Of a DNA stretch of 14,464 bases, positions 1-7,543 are shown piece by piece. This DNA comes from Pseudomonadota bacterium (lineage in GTDB: Bacteria > Pseudomonadota > Alphaproteobacteria > Rhizobiales > Hyphomicrobiaceae). The stretch spans positions 1-14,464 of the forward strand of contig JAEZBZ010000115.1 in NCBI GenBank assembly GCA_023412745.1, given 5' to 3'. The notes under the pieces are model-generated. The model saw only the letters and a program-made list of their open reading frames with translations, was not told where the DNA came from and ran no database searches. Numbering within the stretch: position 1 is the stretch's first letter; each line of letters opens with the position of its first letter. Made by a program: the position numbers and the translations under genes.

Positions 1-293
1 CCGTCGGCATCCTTCTCTACATCACGTCGATGTGGGTGTCGGGCATCCTGCAGGGTCTGATGTGGCGCGCCTACGACAGCCTCGGCTTCCTGCAGTACTC
101 GTTCGTCGAGTCGGTCGAGGCGATGAAGCCCTTCTACGTCATCAGAGCGGTGGGCGGCCTGCTGTTCGTCATCGGCTCTCTGATCATGGCCTACAACATC
201 TGGCGCACGGTGCGTGGCGACAAACCTGTCGACATCACCGAACAGCCACGCATCGCGGCGGCGCCTGAGTTGCGTCCGGTTCCGGCCGAATAA
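1..293 (+). CDS. ccoN: cbb3-type cytochrome c oxidase subunit I, C-terminal end (5' partial)
   Basis: This is the last 96 or so residues of CcoN (FixN), the heme-copper catalytic subunit of the high-affinity cbb3 oxidase in the inner membrane. The gene enters from the left edge; the first full codon is at position 3, and it ends with TAA at 291-293. The visible part reads VGILLYITSMWVSGILQG, then a final membrane helix (GGLLFVIGSLIMAYNIW) and a short Pro/Ala-rich cytoplasmic tail. The SGILQGLMWRAY stretch and terminal helix are typical of the CcoN C-terminus. The heme and CuB histidine ligands lie upstream and outside the window, so catalytic integrity cannot be judged. The identification is strongly supported by ccoO, ccoQ and ccoP following directly. 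The next gene starts 13 nt downstream. Confidence 0.95.
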   Translation, partial: VGILLYITSMWVSGILQGLMWRAYDSLGFLQYSFVESVEAMKPFYVIRAVGGLLFVIGSLIMAYNIWRTVRGDKPVDITEQPRIAAAPELRPVPAE

Positions 294-306
294 GGGGGAT
301 CCAACG

Positions 307-1038
307 GTGATCAATCACGGCACACTCGAACGCAACTCCATCCTGCTTCTGGTCTGCACCCTGATCGTGGTGTCCATTGGCGGCAGCGTGCAGATCGCCC
401 CGCTGTTCTGGGTCGAAAGCACCATCGAAAAGGTGCAGGGCATGCGTCCCTACAGCCCGCTCGAGCAGGCCGGTCGCGACATCTACATCCGAGAGGGCTG
501 CTATTCCTGCCACAGCCAGATGGTCCGCACGCTGCGTGACGAAGTCGAGCGTTACGGCCACTACAGCTTGGCGGCGGAAAGCATGTACGACCACCCGTTC
601 CAATGGGGCTCGAAGCGCACCGGGCCGGATCTCGCCCGCGTCGGCGGCAAGTATTCGGATCAATGGCATGCGGAGCACATGATCGATCCGCGCGCCGTCG
701 TGCCGGAGAGCATAATGCCGGGCTATCCGTTCCTAGCTAAAAACAAGCTCAACGCCGACAACATCGCCCAGCGCCTGAAGACACTGCGCATGGTCGGCGT
801 GCCCTATACCGACGAAATGATCGAGAAGGCGACGGCCGATCTGCGCGCCCAGGTCGATCCGGATTCGCGCGCCGCCCGTGAGATGCTGACCCGCTATCCC
901 AAGGCGAAGGTCGCCAAGTTCGACGGCAAGGCCGGCGGAGAGATTACCGAACTTGATGCCTTGATCGCCTACCTACAGGTGCTCGGCACGATGGTCGACT
1001 TCACGACCTTCGACGCCGCCGGCCCCAACTTGCGCTGA
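307..1038 (+). CDS. ccoO: cbb3-type cytochrome c oxidase subunit II (monoheme cytochrome c)
   Basis: CcoO (FixO) is the membrane-anchored monoheme c subunit that passes electrons towards the CcoN active site. The product is 243 aa, normal for the family. An N-terminal membrane anchor lies at about residues 11-33. The single c-type heme motif is C65-Y-S-C68-H69 (context EGCYSCHSQMVR), and M137 in SIMPGYPFL is the likely axial ligand. The GTG start at 307 is chosen because a strong Shine-Dalgarno, AAGGGGG (292-298), lies 8 nt upstream, and because VINHGTLERN is the usual CcoO beginning. The frame is open further upstream to 214, but that would overlap ccoN and add a tail foreign to the family. 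The gene follows ccoN by 13 nt and precedes ccoQ by 10 nt, so the genes are surely co-transcribed. Confidence 0.96.
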   Translation: MINHGTLERNSILLLVCTLIVVSIGGSVQIAPLFWVESTIEKVQGMRPYSPLEQAGRDIYIREGCYSCHSQMVRTLRDEVERYGHYSLAAESMYDHPFQWGSKRTGPDLARVGGKYSDQWHAEHMIDPRAVVPESIMPGYPFLAKNKLNADNIAQRLKTLRMVGVPYTDEMIEKATADLRAQVDPDSRAAREMLTRYPKAKVAKFDGKAGGEITELDALIAYLQVLGTMVDFTTFDAAGPNLR

Positions 1039-1048
1039 GGACGAGACC

Positions 1049-1228
1049 ATGAACTACGACACGGTCGCCCAATTCAGTCAGGTCACCTCGCTGCTGCTGT
1101 TCGTTGCGCTCTTCGCGGGCGTCCTCGCCTACGCGTTCTGGCCGGCGAACCGTAAGAAATTCGAGCTCATCCAGCGCGACGCGCTCGACCTCGACAAGCA
1201 ATCCAAAACCGACAGGGGCCGGTCATGA
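1049..1228 (+). CDS. ccoQ: cbb3-type cytochrome c oxidase subunit CcoQ
   Basis: This is a 59-aa small membrane protein, MNYDTVAQFSQVTS followed by one transmembrane helix (about residues 13-31: LLLFVALFAGVLAYAFW) and a charged cytoplasmic tail (PANRKKFELIQRDALDLD). That pattern, with the W-P-x-N-[RK]-K-x-F motif after the helix, is typical of CcoQ/FixQ, which stabilises the assembled cbb3 complex and helps CcoP associate. A purine-rich GAGGACGAG just upstream serves as ribosome binding site. The TGA at 1226-1228 overlaps the ATG of ccoP in an ATGA arrangement (4-nt overlap), implying translational coupling. The gene is short and easily missed by ORF finders, but position and sequence both support it. 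Confidence 0.93.
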   Translation: MNYDTVAQFSQVTSLLLFVALFAGVLAYAFWPANRKKFELIQRDALDLDKQSKTDRGRS

Positions 1229-2091
1229 GCAAGAAGGACATCGACGAGGTCACCGGCGTCGAAACCACCGGGCATGAGTGGGATGGCATCAAGGAACTCA
1301 ATAAGCCGCTACCAAAATGGTGGCTGTGGACCTTCTATGCCACGATTGTCTGGTCGTTTGGATACTGGGTTCTGTATCCGGCCTGGCCCACGATGACCGG
1401 CTATACCGAGGGCACGCTGGGATACAGCCAGCGCGCCACGGTCGCGCAGGAAGTGGAAGAGGCGCGCGCCGCGCAGTCCAAGTTCCGCACCGAACTCGGC
1501 GCGACACCGCTCGGACAGGTGAAGGACAATCCGGAACTGCTGCGCTTCGCCATGGCCGGCGGCGCGGCCGCGTTCGCCACCAACTGCGCGCCGTGCCACG
1601 GCCGTGGTGCTCAGGGTTTCGTCGGCTATCCGAACCTCAACGACGACGAGTGGCTGTGGGGTGGCCGCATCGACGACATCTACAAGACCATCCGCTTTGG
1701 CATCCGGTCGGAACATCCCGACACGCACGCTAGCCTGATGCCGCGCTACGGCATCGACAAACTACTCGACACCAGCCAGATCGACGATGCCGCCGAGTTT
1801 GTACTTTTTCTGACGGGCCGCGCCACCAATCAAGACGCGGCGGCACGGGGCAAGGTCACGTTCGCTGAACAGTGCGCGGCCTGCCATGGTGATACCGGCA
1901 AAGGCAATGCCGAGCTGGGTGCACCGAACCTGACGGACGCCATCTGGCTCTACGGCGACAGCAAGCCCGCGATCATGGAAAGCATCCGCACCGGCCGCGG
2001 CGGCATGATGCCGTTGTGGGAAGGCCGGCTCGATCCTGTGACGCTGAAGTCGCTGGCCGTCTACGTGCATTCCCTCGGCGGAGGCCAATAG
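1225..2091 (+). CDS. ccoP: cbb3-type cytochrome c oxidase subunit III (diheme cytochrome c)
   Basis: CcoP (FixP) is the diheme c subunit that accepts electrons from soluble cytochromes and feeds them to CcoO/CcoN. The product is 288 aa, normal for the family. A short N-terminal region with the typical TGHEWDGIKELNKPLPKWW sequence leads into one membrane helix at about residues 32-52. Two periplasmic cytochrome c domains follow, with motifs C121-A-P-C124-H125 and C217-A-A-C220-H221. Likely methionine ligands are M172 (SLMPRYG) and M262 (GMMPLWEG). The ATG overlaps the ccoQ stop by 4 nt. It is the last structural gene of the oxidase; a 43-nt gap with a hairpin separates it from the assembly genes. 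Confidence 0.97.
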   Translation: MSKKDIDEVTGVETTGHEWDGIKELNKPLPKWWLWTFYATIVWSFGYWVLYPAWPTMTGYTEGTLGYSQRATVAQEVEEARAAQSKFRTELGATPLGQVKDNPELLRFAMAGGAAAFATNCAPCHGRGAQGFVGYPNLNDDEWLWGGRIDDIYKTIRFGIRSEHPDTHASLMPRYGIDKLLDTSQIDDAAEFVLFLTGRATNQDAAARGKVTFAEQCAACHGDTGKGNAELGAPNLTDAIWLYGDSKPAIMESIRTGRGGMMPLWEGRLDPVTLKSLAVYVHSLGGGQ

Positions 2092-2097
2092 AAGTTC

Positions 2098-2121
2098 CCT
2101 CTCCCCGTTCGCGGTGAGAGG
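2098..2121. repeat. imperfect palindrome / hairpin between ccoP and ccoG
   Basis: Arms CCTCTC (2098-2103) and GAGAGG (2116-2121) pair perfectly. An inner CCG/CGG (2105-2107 with 2112-2114) continues the stem after one C·T mismatch, leaving the 4-nt loop TTCG. No T-tract follows, so it does not look like a classical intrinsic terminator. It occupies most of the only sizeable gap inside the cco cluster and could be an mRNA processing or stability element, or a remnant of a repetitive extragenic palindrome. Pairing was worked out by eye; repetitiveness in the genome cannot be tested here. Confidence 0.6.
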
Positions 2122-2134
2122 CGTAAGAGCTGCG

Positions 2135-3667
2135 ATGACCGTGATCGAAACGCCACAAAAATTCGAGCCTGCCGACTTCCTCCATCGCGAGGCTGCGCCC
2201 GGTGTCGAGAATATTGACGTCACTGCGGTCAATCGCAAAGCGGATCGCGAGCTGTACGAGAGCCGCCGCAAGATCTACCCGCGGCTCGCGCACGGCCGGT
2301 TCCGGTTGGTGAAATGGGTGGTGATGGCGATCACACTCAGCATTTACTACGCGCTACCCTGGATGCGGTGGGACCGTGGACCAACGCTGCCCGATCAGGC
2401 CGTTCTGCTCGATTTCGCCAATGGGCGACTGTTTTTCTTCTTCATCGAGATCTGGCCCCAGGAACTCTATTTCGTCACCGGTCTGCTGGTCATCGGTGCG
2501 CTGGCCTTATTCCTCGTTACCGCCGCGGCGGGACGCGTCTGGTGCGGTTACACGTGCCCGCAAACAGTGTGGACGGACTTGATGATCGCGGTCGAGCGGC
2601 TCTGGCAGGGCGACCGCAACGCGCGCATCCGCCTCGACAAGGAAGCGTGGGGACCGTCCAAGATCTTCAAGAAGACCATGACACATCTGTCCTGGATGCT
2701 GATTGGCCTACTCACTGGTGGCGCGCTCGTCTTCTACTTCCGCGATGCGCCGACGCTCGGCATGGAACTGCTGGACGGCACAGCGCCGCTCATCGCCTAC
2801 CTGTTTCTCGGCATCTTCACCGCCACCACCTATCTGCTCGGCGGCATCGCGCGCGAGCAGGTCTGTATCTATATGTGCCCGTGGCCGCGCATCCAGGGCG
2901 CGATGATTGACCGCCACACCCTGCTCGTCGGCTACCGGCAGGAACGTGGCGAACCGCGCGGTCCGCTGCGCAAGTCGCAAGGCTGGGAAGGGCGCGGCGA
3001 TTGCATCGATTGTAAGGCCTGCGTCGTCGTTTGCCCGATGGGCATCGACATCCGCGATGGTTCGCAGCTCGAATGCATCCAGTGCGCGCTGTGCATCGAC
3101 GCCTGCAACGAGGTAATGGACAAGGTCCATAAGCCACGTGGCCTGATCGCCTACGACACCATCGCGAAGCAAGAGGCGTCCGCCGCAGGTATCACGCATG
3201 AACCGCTGCAGCTCATCCGCTCACGTACGGTACTTTACACGGCACTCATTGTCATCGCGTGCGCGGTGATGGCATTCGGTATGGCGATGCGCACCACTTT
3301 AGAAGTCAACGTTTTGCGCGACCGCGGTGTGCTGTTCGTACCTCTGTCGGATGGCGGCGTGCGCAACGGCTACACTATCAAGGTGCTGAACAAGCTGCAT
3401 GATACCCGCACCGTTGTGCTGAGCCTCGATGGCCTACAAGGCGCGCGTCTGGCTGTCGTGGGCGTTGATGGCGACATCCCGCGGATCGAACTTCCGCCCG
3501 ACAACCTGCGCGAACTGCGGCTGTTGGTAACCGTGCCGCCGAACGCCCTCGGCGCGCTGACCCCACCGGCAACGCACTTCAACGTGGTGGTGACGGATAC
3601 CGAAAGCGGCTTGACCGTTCATCGCGAAGCCATCTTCCAGAGCGCCCAGCGCCCGGCCACGCGATAG
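2135..3667 (+). CDS. ccoG: cbb3 oxidase assembly protein CcoG (FixG/RdxA), polyferredoxin-type
   Basis: CcoG is a membrane iron-sulfur protein of cbb3 oxidase biogenesis, regarded as a cupric reductase that supplies Cu(I) for the CuB centre. The product is 510 aa from ATG 2135. About five hydrophobic helices are visible (near residues 58-77, 110-132, 188-203, 219-239 and 365-385). Also visible are the conserved WC137GYTC141PQTVW motif, a second pair in QVCIYMCPWPR, and two [4Fe-4S]-type clusters: C290-x2-C293-x2-C296-x3-C300-P and C314-x2-C317-x2-C320-x3-C324-N. An Ig-like FixG domain forms the C-terminus (from about residue 390, NVLRDRGVLFVPLSDGGVRNGY). A GTG at 2114 would add seven residues, but it falls inside the hairpin arm; ATG 2135 has AAGAG (2125-2129) just upstream, so I prefer it. 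ccoH follows after 21 nt. Confidence 0.94.
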   Translation: MTVIETPQKFEPADFLHREAAPGVENIDVTAVNRKADRELYESRRKIYPRLAHGRFRLVKWVVMAITLSIYYALPWMRWDRGPTLPDQAVLLDFANGRLFFFFIEIWPQELYFVTGLLVIGALALFLVTAAAGRVWCGYTCPQTVWTDLMIAVERLWQGDRNARIRLDKEAWGPSKIFKKTMTHLSWMLIGLLTGGALVFYFRDAPTLGMELLDGTAPLIAYLFLGIFTATTYLLGGIAREQVCIYMCPWPRIQGAMIDRHTLLVGYRQERGEPRGPLRKSQGWEGRGDCIDCKACVVVCPMGIDIRDGSQLECIQCALCIDACNEVMDKVHKPRGLIAYDTIAKQEASAAGITHEPLQLIRSRTVLYTALIVIACAVMAFGMAMRTTLEVNVLRDRGVLFVPLSDGGVRNGYTIKVLNKLHDTRTVVLSLDGLQGARLAVVGVDGDIPRIELPPDNLRELRLLVTVPPNALGALTPPATHFNVVVTDTESGLTVHREAIFQSAQRPATR

Positions 3668-3688
3668 AGATCACAAGGAGCCCAAAGC

Positions 3689-4186
3689 ATGATGGCGCAA
3701 ACACAAGTCGGTGGCCTGAAGGGCAAGCACGTACTGATCGCCTTTCTCGGCTTTTTCGGCGTGATCTTCGCAGTCAACGGCGTGTTTTTGTATTCGGCGA
3801 TCTCAACCTACACCGGCGTCGTGGCGCAGGAACCCTATCGCAAGGGCCTACAGTATAATGACCGCATCGCCGCCGGTGCGCGTCAGGCCGAACTGGGTTG
3901 GACCGAGACCATCGAGGTCAACAGCGATGCCGTCATTCTCCGCTTGACCGACAGGGCCGGAAAGCCAGTGTCGGGCCTGCGCATCGAGGGTGTGCTGGGC
4001 CGCCCTTCCACCAACCCGCACGACATCGCGCTTTCGTTCAGTGAAATCGACACCGGCCGCTATGCCGTGGACGTCGGCGCCATCGAACCAGGTTCTTGGA
4101 TGGTCAACATCGAAGCCGCGTGGCCGCGCAGTGAAAGCCGCGAACCCGTCTATAGAGCGAGGAAAAGACTGTGGCTCAAGTCCTGA
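3689..4186 (+). CDS. ccoH: cbb3 oxidase maturation protein CcoH (FixH family)
   Basis: CcoH (FixH) is a single-span membrane protein needed for stable assembly of the cbb3 oxidase and found associated with CcoI and the oxidase. The product is 165 aa. A short cytoplasmic N-terminus precedes one hydrophobic helix (about residues 14-34, HVLIAFLGFFGVIFAVNGVF). The family-typical EPYRKGLQYNDRIAAGARQAELGW stretch follows, and then a periplasmic beta-rich domain. AAGGAG (3675-3680) is placed 8 nt from ATG 3689; a second ATG follows directly at 3692, so the exact start is uncertain by one codon. The 3' end overlaps the ccoI start by 16 nt, suggesting coupled translation. Confidence 0.94.
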   Translation: MMAQTQVGGLKGKHVLIAFLGFFGVIFAVNGVFLYSAISTYTGVVAQEPYRKGLQYNDRIAAGARQAELGWTETIEVNSDAVILRLTDRAGKPVSGLRIEGVLGRPSTNPHDIALSFSEIDTGRYAVDVGAIEPGSWMVNIEAAWPRSESREPVYRARKRLWLKS

Positions 4187-6374
4187 TCTATCCTCAAACG
4201 CCGCAACAATCTCCCACGCCAGCACCCGCGGTCAACGACAACAGCCGGCCCGAGATCCTCACGCTGGCGATCGAAAACATGCACTGCGGCGGATGCATGC
4301 GCAAAGTCGAGCAGGCGGCGTTGTCCGTCCCCGGCGTCGCGCAGGCGCGTGCCAATCTGTCCGCCCGCCGCCTGACGGTGACCAGCGGCACCGCGCTCTC
4401 GGCGGACACGATTGTTGAGGCTCTCGCCAGTGCCGGCTTTAAGGCGGCGCCACTAACCGCCGATCCGAACGTGGCGACGCGCTCTGCCGACGGCGAACTG
4501 CTGCGCCGCGTTGGCGTCGCAGGCTTCGCCGCCTCCAACATCATGTTGCTGTCGGTCGCGGTCTGGTCCGGCCAGGCCGGCGACATGGACAAGTCGCTGC
4601 AGACGCTGTTCCACTGGCTGTCGGCCCTGATCGCGCTGCCGGCCGTTGCCTATGCCGGCCAGCCATTCTTTCGCTCGGCGGCCCAGGCCCTCGGCGCCCG
4701 CCGCCTGAACATGGATGTGCCGATCTCTCTCGGCGTGCTGCTGGCAACCGGCATGAGCCTCTACCAAACCATGCGCGGCAGTCCACAGGTCTACTTCGAC
4801 GCCGCCGTCTCGCTGCTGTTCTTCCTGCTGATCGGCCGTTTTCTCGATCGCCATATGCGCACACGCGCCGCCGGTGCCGCAGCCAACCTGTTGGGCCTGC
4901 GCTCCAGTATGGCTACTGTCCTGACTGATGACGGCACGGTCGAACGTATGCCGTCGCAGACTTTGCAGCCTGGCATGCGCGTGCTCGTCGCTTCCGGTGA
5001 ACGCATTGCCGCCGACGGCCGTATCATCCTCGGCGAAGGCGCCATCGATGAAAGCCTGATCACGGGCGAAGCCCAACCTGTTGCCGTGCATCGCGGCCGC
5101 GAGGTCTATGCCGGAACGCTGAACCTCGGCGCGCCACTGACGATCGAAGCCACCGCCACCGACGACAGAACTCTGATCGCCGAAATCAGCCGCCTGATGG
5201 ACGCCGCCGAACAGGGCCGCGGCCGCTACGTGCGCATGGCCGATCGCGCTGCGCGCCATTACGCGCCTGCCGTCCACCTGCTTGGCCTAGCGACCTTCAT
5301 TGGATGGATGCTCGTTGGTTACGGCTGGGAACCGGCGCTCACCGCCGCGATTGCCGTTCTCATCATCACCTGCCCTTGCGCGCTTGCCCTGGCCGTACCC
5401 GCTGTACAGGTTGCAGCCACCAGCCGCTTGTTCGGACGCGGCGTGCTCGTCAAGGCGCCGGACGGCCTGGAGCGGTTGGCTGAAGTCGACACCATCGTCT
5501 TCGACAAGACCGGCACGCTGACCTTGGGTGAACCGCGCCTCGTCGATGCGGACGCCGTCTCCGCCGAGGTACTGTCGCGCGCCGCCGCCTGGGTGCCGCC
5601 AGCCGCCATCCTTACGCGCGCGCCGTGGTTCATGCCGCCCGCAATCGCGGCTTGCCGTTCGAGGCAACCCAGGACGTGCGCGAAATCGTCGGCAGCGGGC
5701 TTGAACGCGCGCGAGCCAATGGCGTCGAACGCCTCGGGTCGGCCGCCTGGTGCGGCGTTACCGCGGACACAGATGATCTCGCAGCCCTCTGGTACAAGCC
5801 CGCAGACGGCGCGCCTATCGCGTTGCGCTTCGAGGACCGGTTGCGCCCGGACGCCGCCGACGTCATCGCCAGGCTGACCCGCGCGGGCTACATCATCGAA
5901 CTGCTCTCCGGCGATCGCACCAATGCCGTCGGCGAAGCTGCCCGCGCCGTCGACATCGCCACATGGCGCGCCCGCCAGAAGCCCGCTGAAAAGATCGCGC
6001 GCCTCGACGCGCTGAAAGCGGAAGGCCGTAAGGTGCTGATGGTCGGCGACGGTCTCAATGATGCCCCGGCGCTGGCCGCGGCGCATGCCTCCATCTCGCC
6101 CTCGACCGCCGCCGACGTCAGCCAGACCACGGCCGACGTCGTGTTCCAGGGCGAGCGGCTCGATGCGGTCGTCGAGGCACTCGCCGTCGCCAAGGCCTCG
6201 CGCCGGATGGCGTTGCAAAACTTCGCCATTTCGCTGGGCTATAACGTGCTGTTCGTGCCACTGGCGATTGCCGGCTTCGCGACACCGCTGATCGCCGCGA
6301 TCGCCATGTCGTCCTCATCGATCGCGGTGACGGCCAACGCCGTGCGGCTGCGCGGCAAGCGACTGGAGATCTGA
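4171..6374 (+). pseudogene. ccoI: cbb3-associated copper-translocating P-type ATPase (FixI/CcoI), frameshifted
   Basis: CcoI is a P1B-type ATPase that exports copper for insertion into CcoN. The gene starts at GTG 4171 with GAGGAAAAG (4159-4167) upstream. The first frame (4171-5877, 568 aa as written) carries the metal-binding C39-G-G-C42, the TGE actuator motif at 298-300, the C401-P-C403 membrane site, and the phosphorylated D445 in DKTGT. Family sequence stops near residue 473 (5589); about 95 unrelated residues then run to TGA 5875-5877. The rest lies one frame back (readable from about 5592 to TGA 6372-6374): SRHP at 5601-5612, GDR, GDGLNDAP at 6045-6068, and the last two helices. Restoring one base near 5589/5590 gives a continuous protein of about 734 aa, normal for FixI. 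So the gene is either a recent null allele or a sequencing error. Its reading is otherwise clean, with all catalytic motifs kept, which suggests little decay. Confidence 0.85.
5581..5610 (+). other. frameshift site within ccoI
   Basis: Frame one reads gcc gcc gcc tgg gtg ccg cca here and loses family similarity. If one base (for example a C after 5589) is restored, the sequence reads AAALGAASRHPYARA, with the conserved HP motif of the ATPase nucleotide-binding domain. The missing base could sit anywhere in the repetitive gcc run at 5581-5589 or just after it. No X-XXY-YYZ slippery heptamer is present, so programmed frameshifting is not supported by the sequence. Confidence 0.8.
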
Positions 6375-6377
6375 CCA

Positions 6378-6551
6378 ATGACGGCTCTCGCCTGGCTTAT
6401 TCCCGCAGCGCTCGTTCTCGGCGGATTGGGGCTTGCGGCCTTCCTGTGGGCGCTTCGCGTCGGTCAGTTCGAGGATCTGGAAGGCGCCGGCTGGCGCGCG
6501 CTGCAGGACGAGCAAACAAAACGGTCCGGCGGTTCGCACGCGGACAAGTGA
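6378..6551 (+). CDS. ccoS: cbb3-type oxidase assembly protein CcoS (FixS)
   Basis: This is a 57-aa protein with one N-terminal membrane helix (about residues 5-26, AWLIPAALVLGGLGLAAFLW). The CcoS signature follows at once, here ALRVGQFEDLEGAGWRAL, matching the family's xSGQFDDLxG pattern. CcoS is needed for incorporation of redox cofactors (heme and copper) into CcoN. ATG 6378 lies 3 nt after the ccoI stop, with TGGAGAT (6364-6370) as ribosome binding site inside the ccoI end. It closes the cco cluster; the next gene is convergent and ends 26 nt away. Its intact state beside a broken ccoI argues that the operon is still used, or was until recently. Confidence 0.92.
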   Translation: MTALAWLIPAALVLGGLGLAAFLWALRVGQFEDLEGAGWRALQDEQTKRSGGSHADK

Positions 6552-6577
6552 TCTCAGGCGTCTCGACCGATACGCCG

Positions 6578-7372
6578 TCAGCCGGCGATCACACTGCGAT
6601 AGGCGTGCCAGGTTGCATGGCCGATCAGCGGGAAAATGACCACCAGCCCAATGAATAGGCTGGAGATGCCGAGCATCATGAACCCGGCGATCAGCGCGGC
6701 CCATAGCGCCATCGGCTTGATGTTGCGGACAACGGCCCGAGCACTCACCATCATCGCGGTGACGGCCCCGACCCGATGCGTCAGCATCAGCGGCACCGAC
6801 ACCGCCGAGATCGTGAACACCAGCGTGGCGAGTACGCCACCCACCGCCGTGCCCACCACCAGCAGCCCCAGACCGTGCGGCGTGAACAGCAGCGTCTGCA
6901 GGAACTCGCTGGCCGGCGGCAGCCCCCGGCTGCCCACGAACAGCATGAACAGCAGAAACGCCAGTTGCAGCCAGACGATATAGGCAAAGGCCAGGATCGC
7001 GCCGAAGAACGCCAGTTGCCCAGGCGCACGCAGCCCTGCACCGGCGATTGTGCCTGCTTCGATCGGCTCGCCGGTCTGCAAACGCCGGCTGGTTTCATAG
7101 AGCCCGACCGCGGTCAGCGGCGCGCTCAGCAGAAAGCCACCACCCAGCGCCAGGATCAGCGACTGCATCCCGAACTGCAGCAGGCCGAGCGTCAACAGAA
7201 CCGCCAGCCCCGCGAACACCGCGCCGTAAGTCAGCCCGATACGAGGCGCCGCCCACAAATCCCGCCAGCCCGCCGCCAGCCAATCCCATGGCGCGTCGAA
7301 AGGGGCAATGCGGATTGCGATGCTGTCGAGGCGCACTTCGGCGTCGCTGTGTTGGGCCGGAAGGCTGGCCAT
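6578..7372 (-). CDS. DUF2189-family multi-span inner membrane protein
   Basis: The product is 264 aa and very hydrophobic, with helices near residues 45-67, 69-91, 120-146, 167-193 and 221-249. It ends in FPLIGHATWHAYRS (about 247-260), a C-terminal signature I recognise from DUF2189 (COG5473) proteins. The soluble N-terminus (about 44 aa) contains no catalytic motif. The biochemical function is unknown; no enzymatic or transport role should be inferred. ATG 7372 is chosen because AGGGAG (revcomp of 7378-7383) lies 5 nt upstream; a TTG at 7423 in the same frame would add 17 residues with no family match. The gene is convergent with ccoS and divergent from imuA. A FixK/FNR-like site upstream suggests it is expressed under low oxygen. 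Confidence 0.85.
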   Translation of the reverse strand: MASLPAQHSDAEVRLDSIAIRIAPFDAPWDWLAAGWRDLWAAPRIGLTYGAVFAGLAVLLTLGLLQFGMQSLILALGGGFLLSAPLTAVGLYETSRRLQTGEPIEAGTIAGAGLRAPGQLAFFGAILAFAYIVWLQLAFLLFMLFVGSRGLPPASEFLQTLLFTPHGLGLLVVGTAVGGVLATLVFTISAVSVPLMLTHRVGAVTAMMVSARAVVRNIKPMALWAALIAGFMMLGISSLFIGLVVIFPLIGHATWHAYRSVIAG

Positions 7373-7429
7373 CGTCGCTCCCTGGGTTATTGGCGGCCAT
7401 GCGTCGCGGCGGCCACGGACCAATGCGGC

Positions 7430-7470
7430 AATCTAGGATCACCGTGTCAGCGCGAATTGATACAGGTCAA
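7430..7470 (-). promoter_or_regulatory. putative FixK/FNR-type activated promoter of the DUF2189 gene
   Basis: On the minus strand 7470-7457 reads TTGAC-CTGT-ATCAA, nine of ten bases of the FNR/FixK consensus TTGAT-N4-ATCAA. A -10-like TAGATT (revcomp of 7430-7435, 4/6 match to TATAAT) lies 21 nt downstream. If transcription starts near 7422-7423, the box centre is about 41 bases upstream, the spacing expected for a class II CRP/FNR-type activated promoter, with a leader of about 50 nt. The site lies about 85 nt from the DUF2189 ATG. It could also act on imuA (80 nt away), but the spacing fits the minus-strand gene better. Found by eye; no binding data. Confidence 0.6.
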
Positions 7471-7515
7471 AAGACATTTATTCCCGACAGCTGGGATGGC
7501 GCCGCACGTGCCGTC

Positions 7516-7543
7516 TTGACAGCGCGAAGAAAAAGAACAAAAT
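7516..7543 (+). promoter_or_regulatory. putative sigma-70-type promoter of imuA-imuB-dnaE2
   Basis: A perfect -35 hexamer TTGACA (7516-7521) is followed after 16 nt by CAAAAT (7538-7543, 4/6 match to the -10 consensus). The predicted start, about 7 nt after the -10, falls at or beside A7550 of the imuA ATG, which implies a leaderless mRNA. The -10 lies inside the LexA site, so LexA binding would block RNA polymerase directly. Confidence 0.55.

Noticed and set aside
2094..2110. GTTC repeat upstream of ccoG resembling a LexA site
   Set aside because: The spacing is 9 nt, not 7, and the second copy is inside the hairpin loop and stem; ccoG is not an SOS-type gene.
2114..2134. Upstream GTG start for ccoG (adds 7 residues)
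   Set aside because: It falls in the hairpin arm, and ATG 2135 has its own purine-rich AAGAG upstream.
5581..5610. Programmed -1 ribosomal frameshift in ccoI, by analogy with E. coli copA
   Set aside because: The shift needed is in the -1 direction, but there is no X-XXY-YYZ slippery heptamer and no clear downstream stimulatory stem. The site is in the nucleotide-binding region, not next to the N-terminal metal-binding domain as in copA. A deletion or sequencing error is simpler.
6557..6576. Hairpin GGCGT/ACGCC between ccoS and the DUF2189 gene as bidirectional terminator
   Set aside because: Only a 5-bp stem with a 10-nt loop and no T-tract on either strand; too weak to call.
6776..7519. 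247-codon plus-strand frame opposite the DUF2189 gene
   Set aside because: The translation is Gln/Arg/His-rich with no domain, and it runs across the divergent promoter region; the minus-strand protein has clear membrane helices and the family C-terminus.
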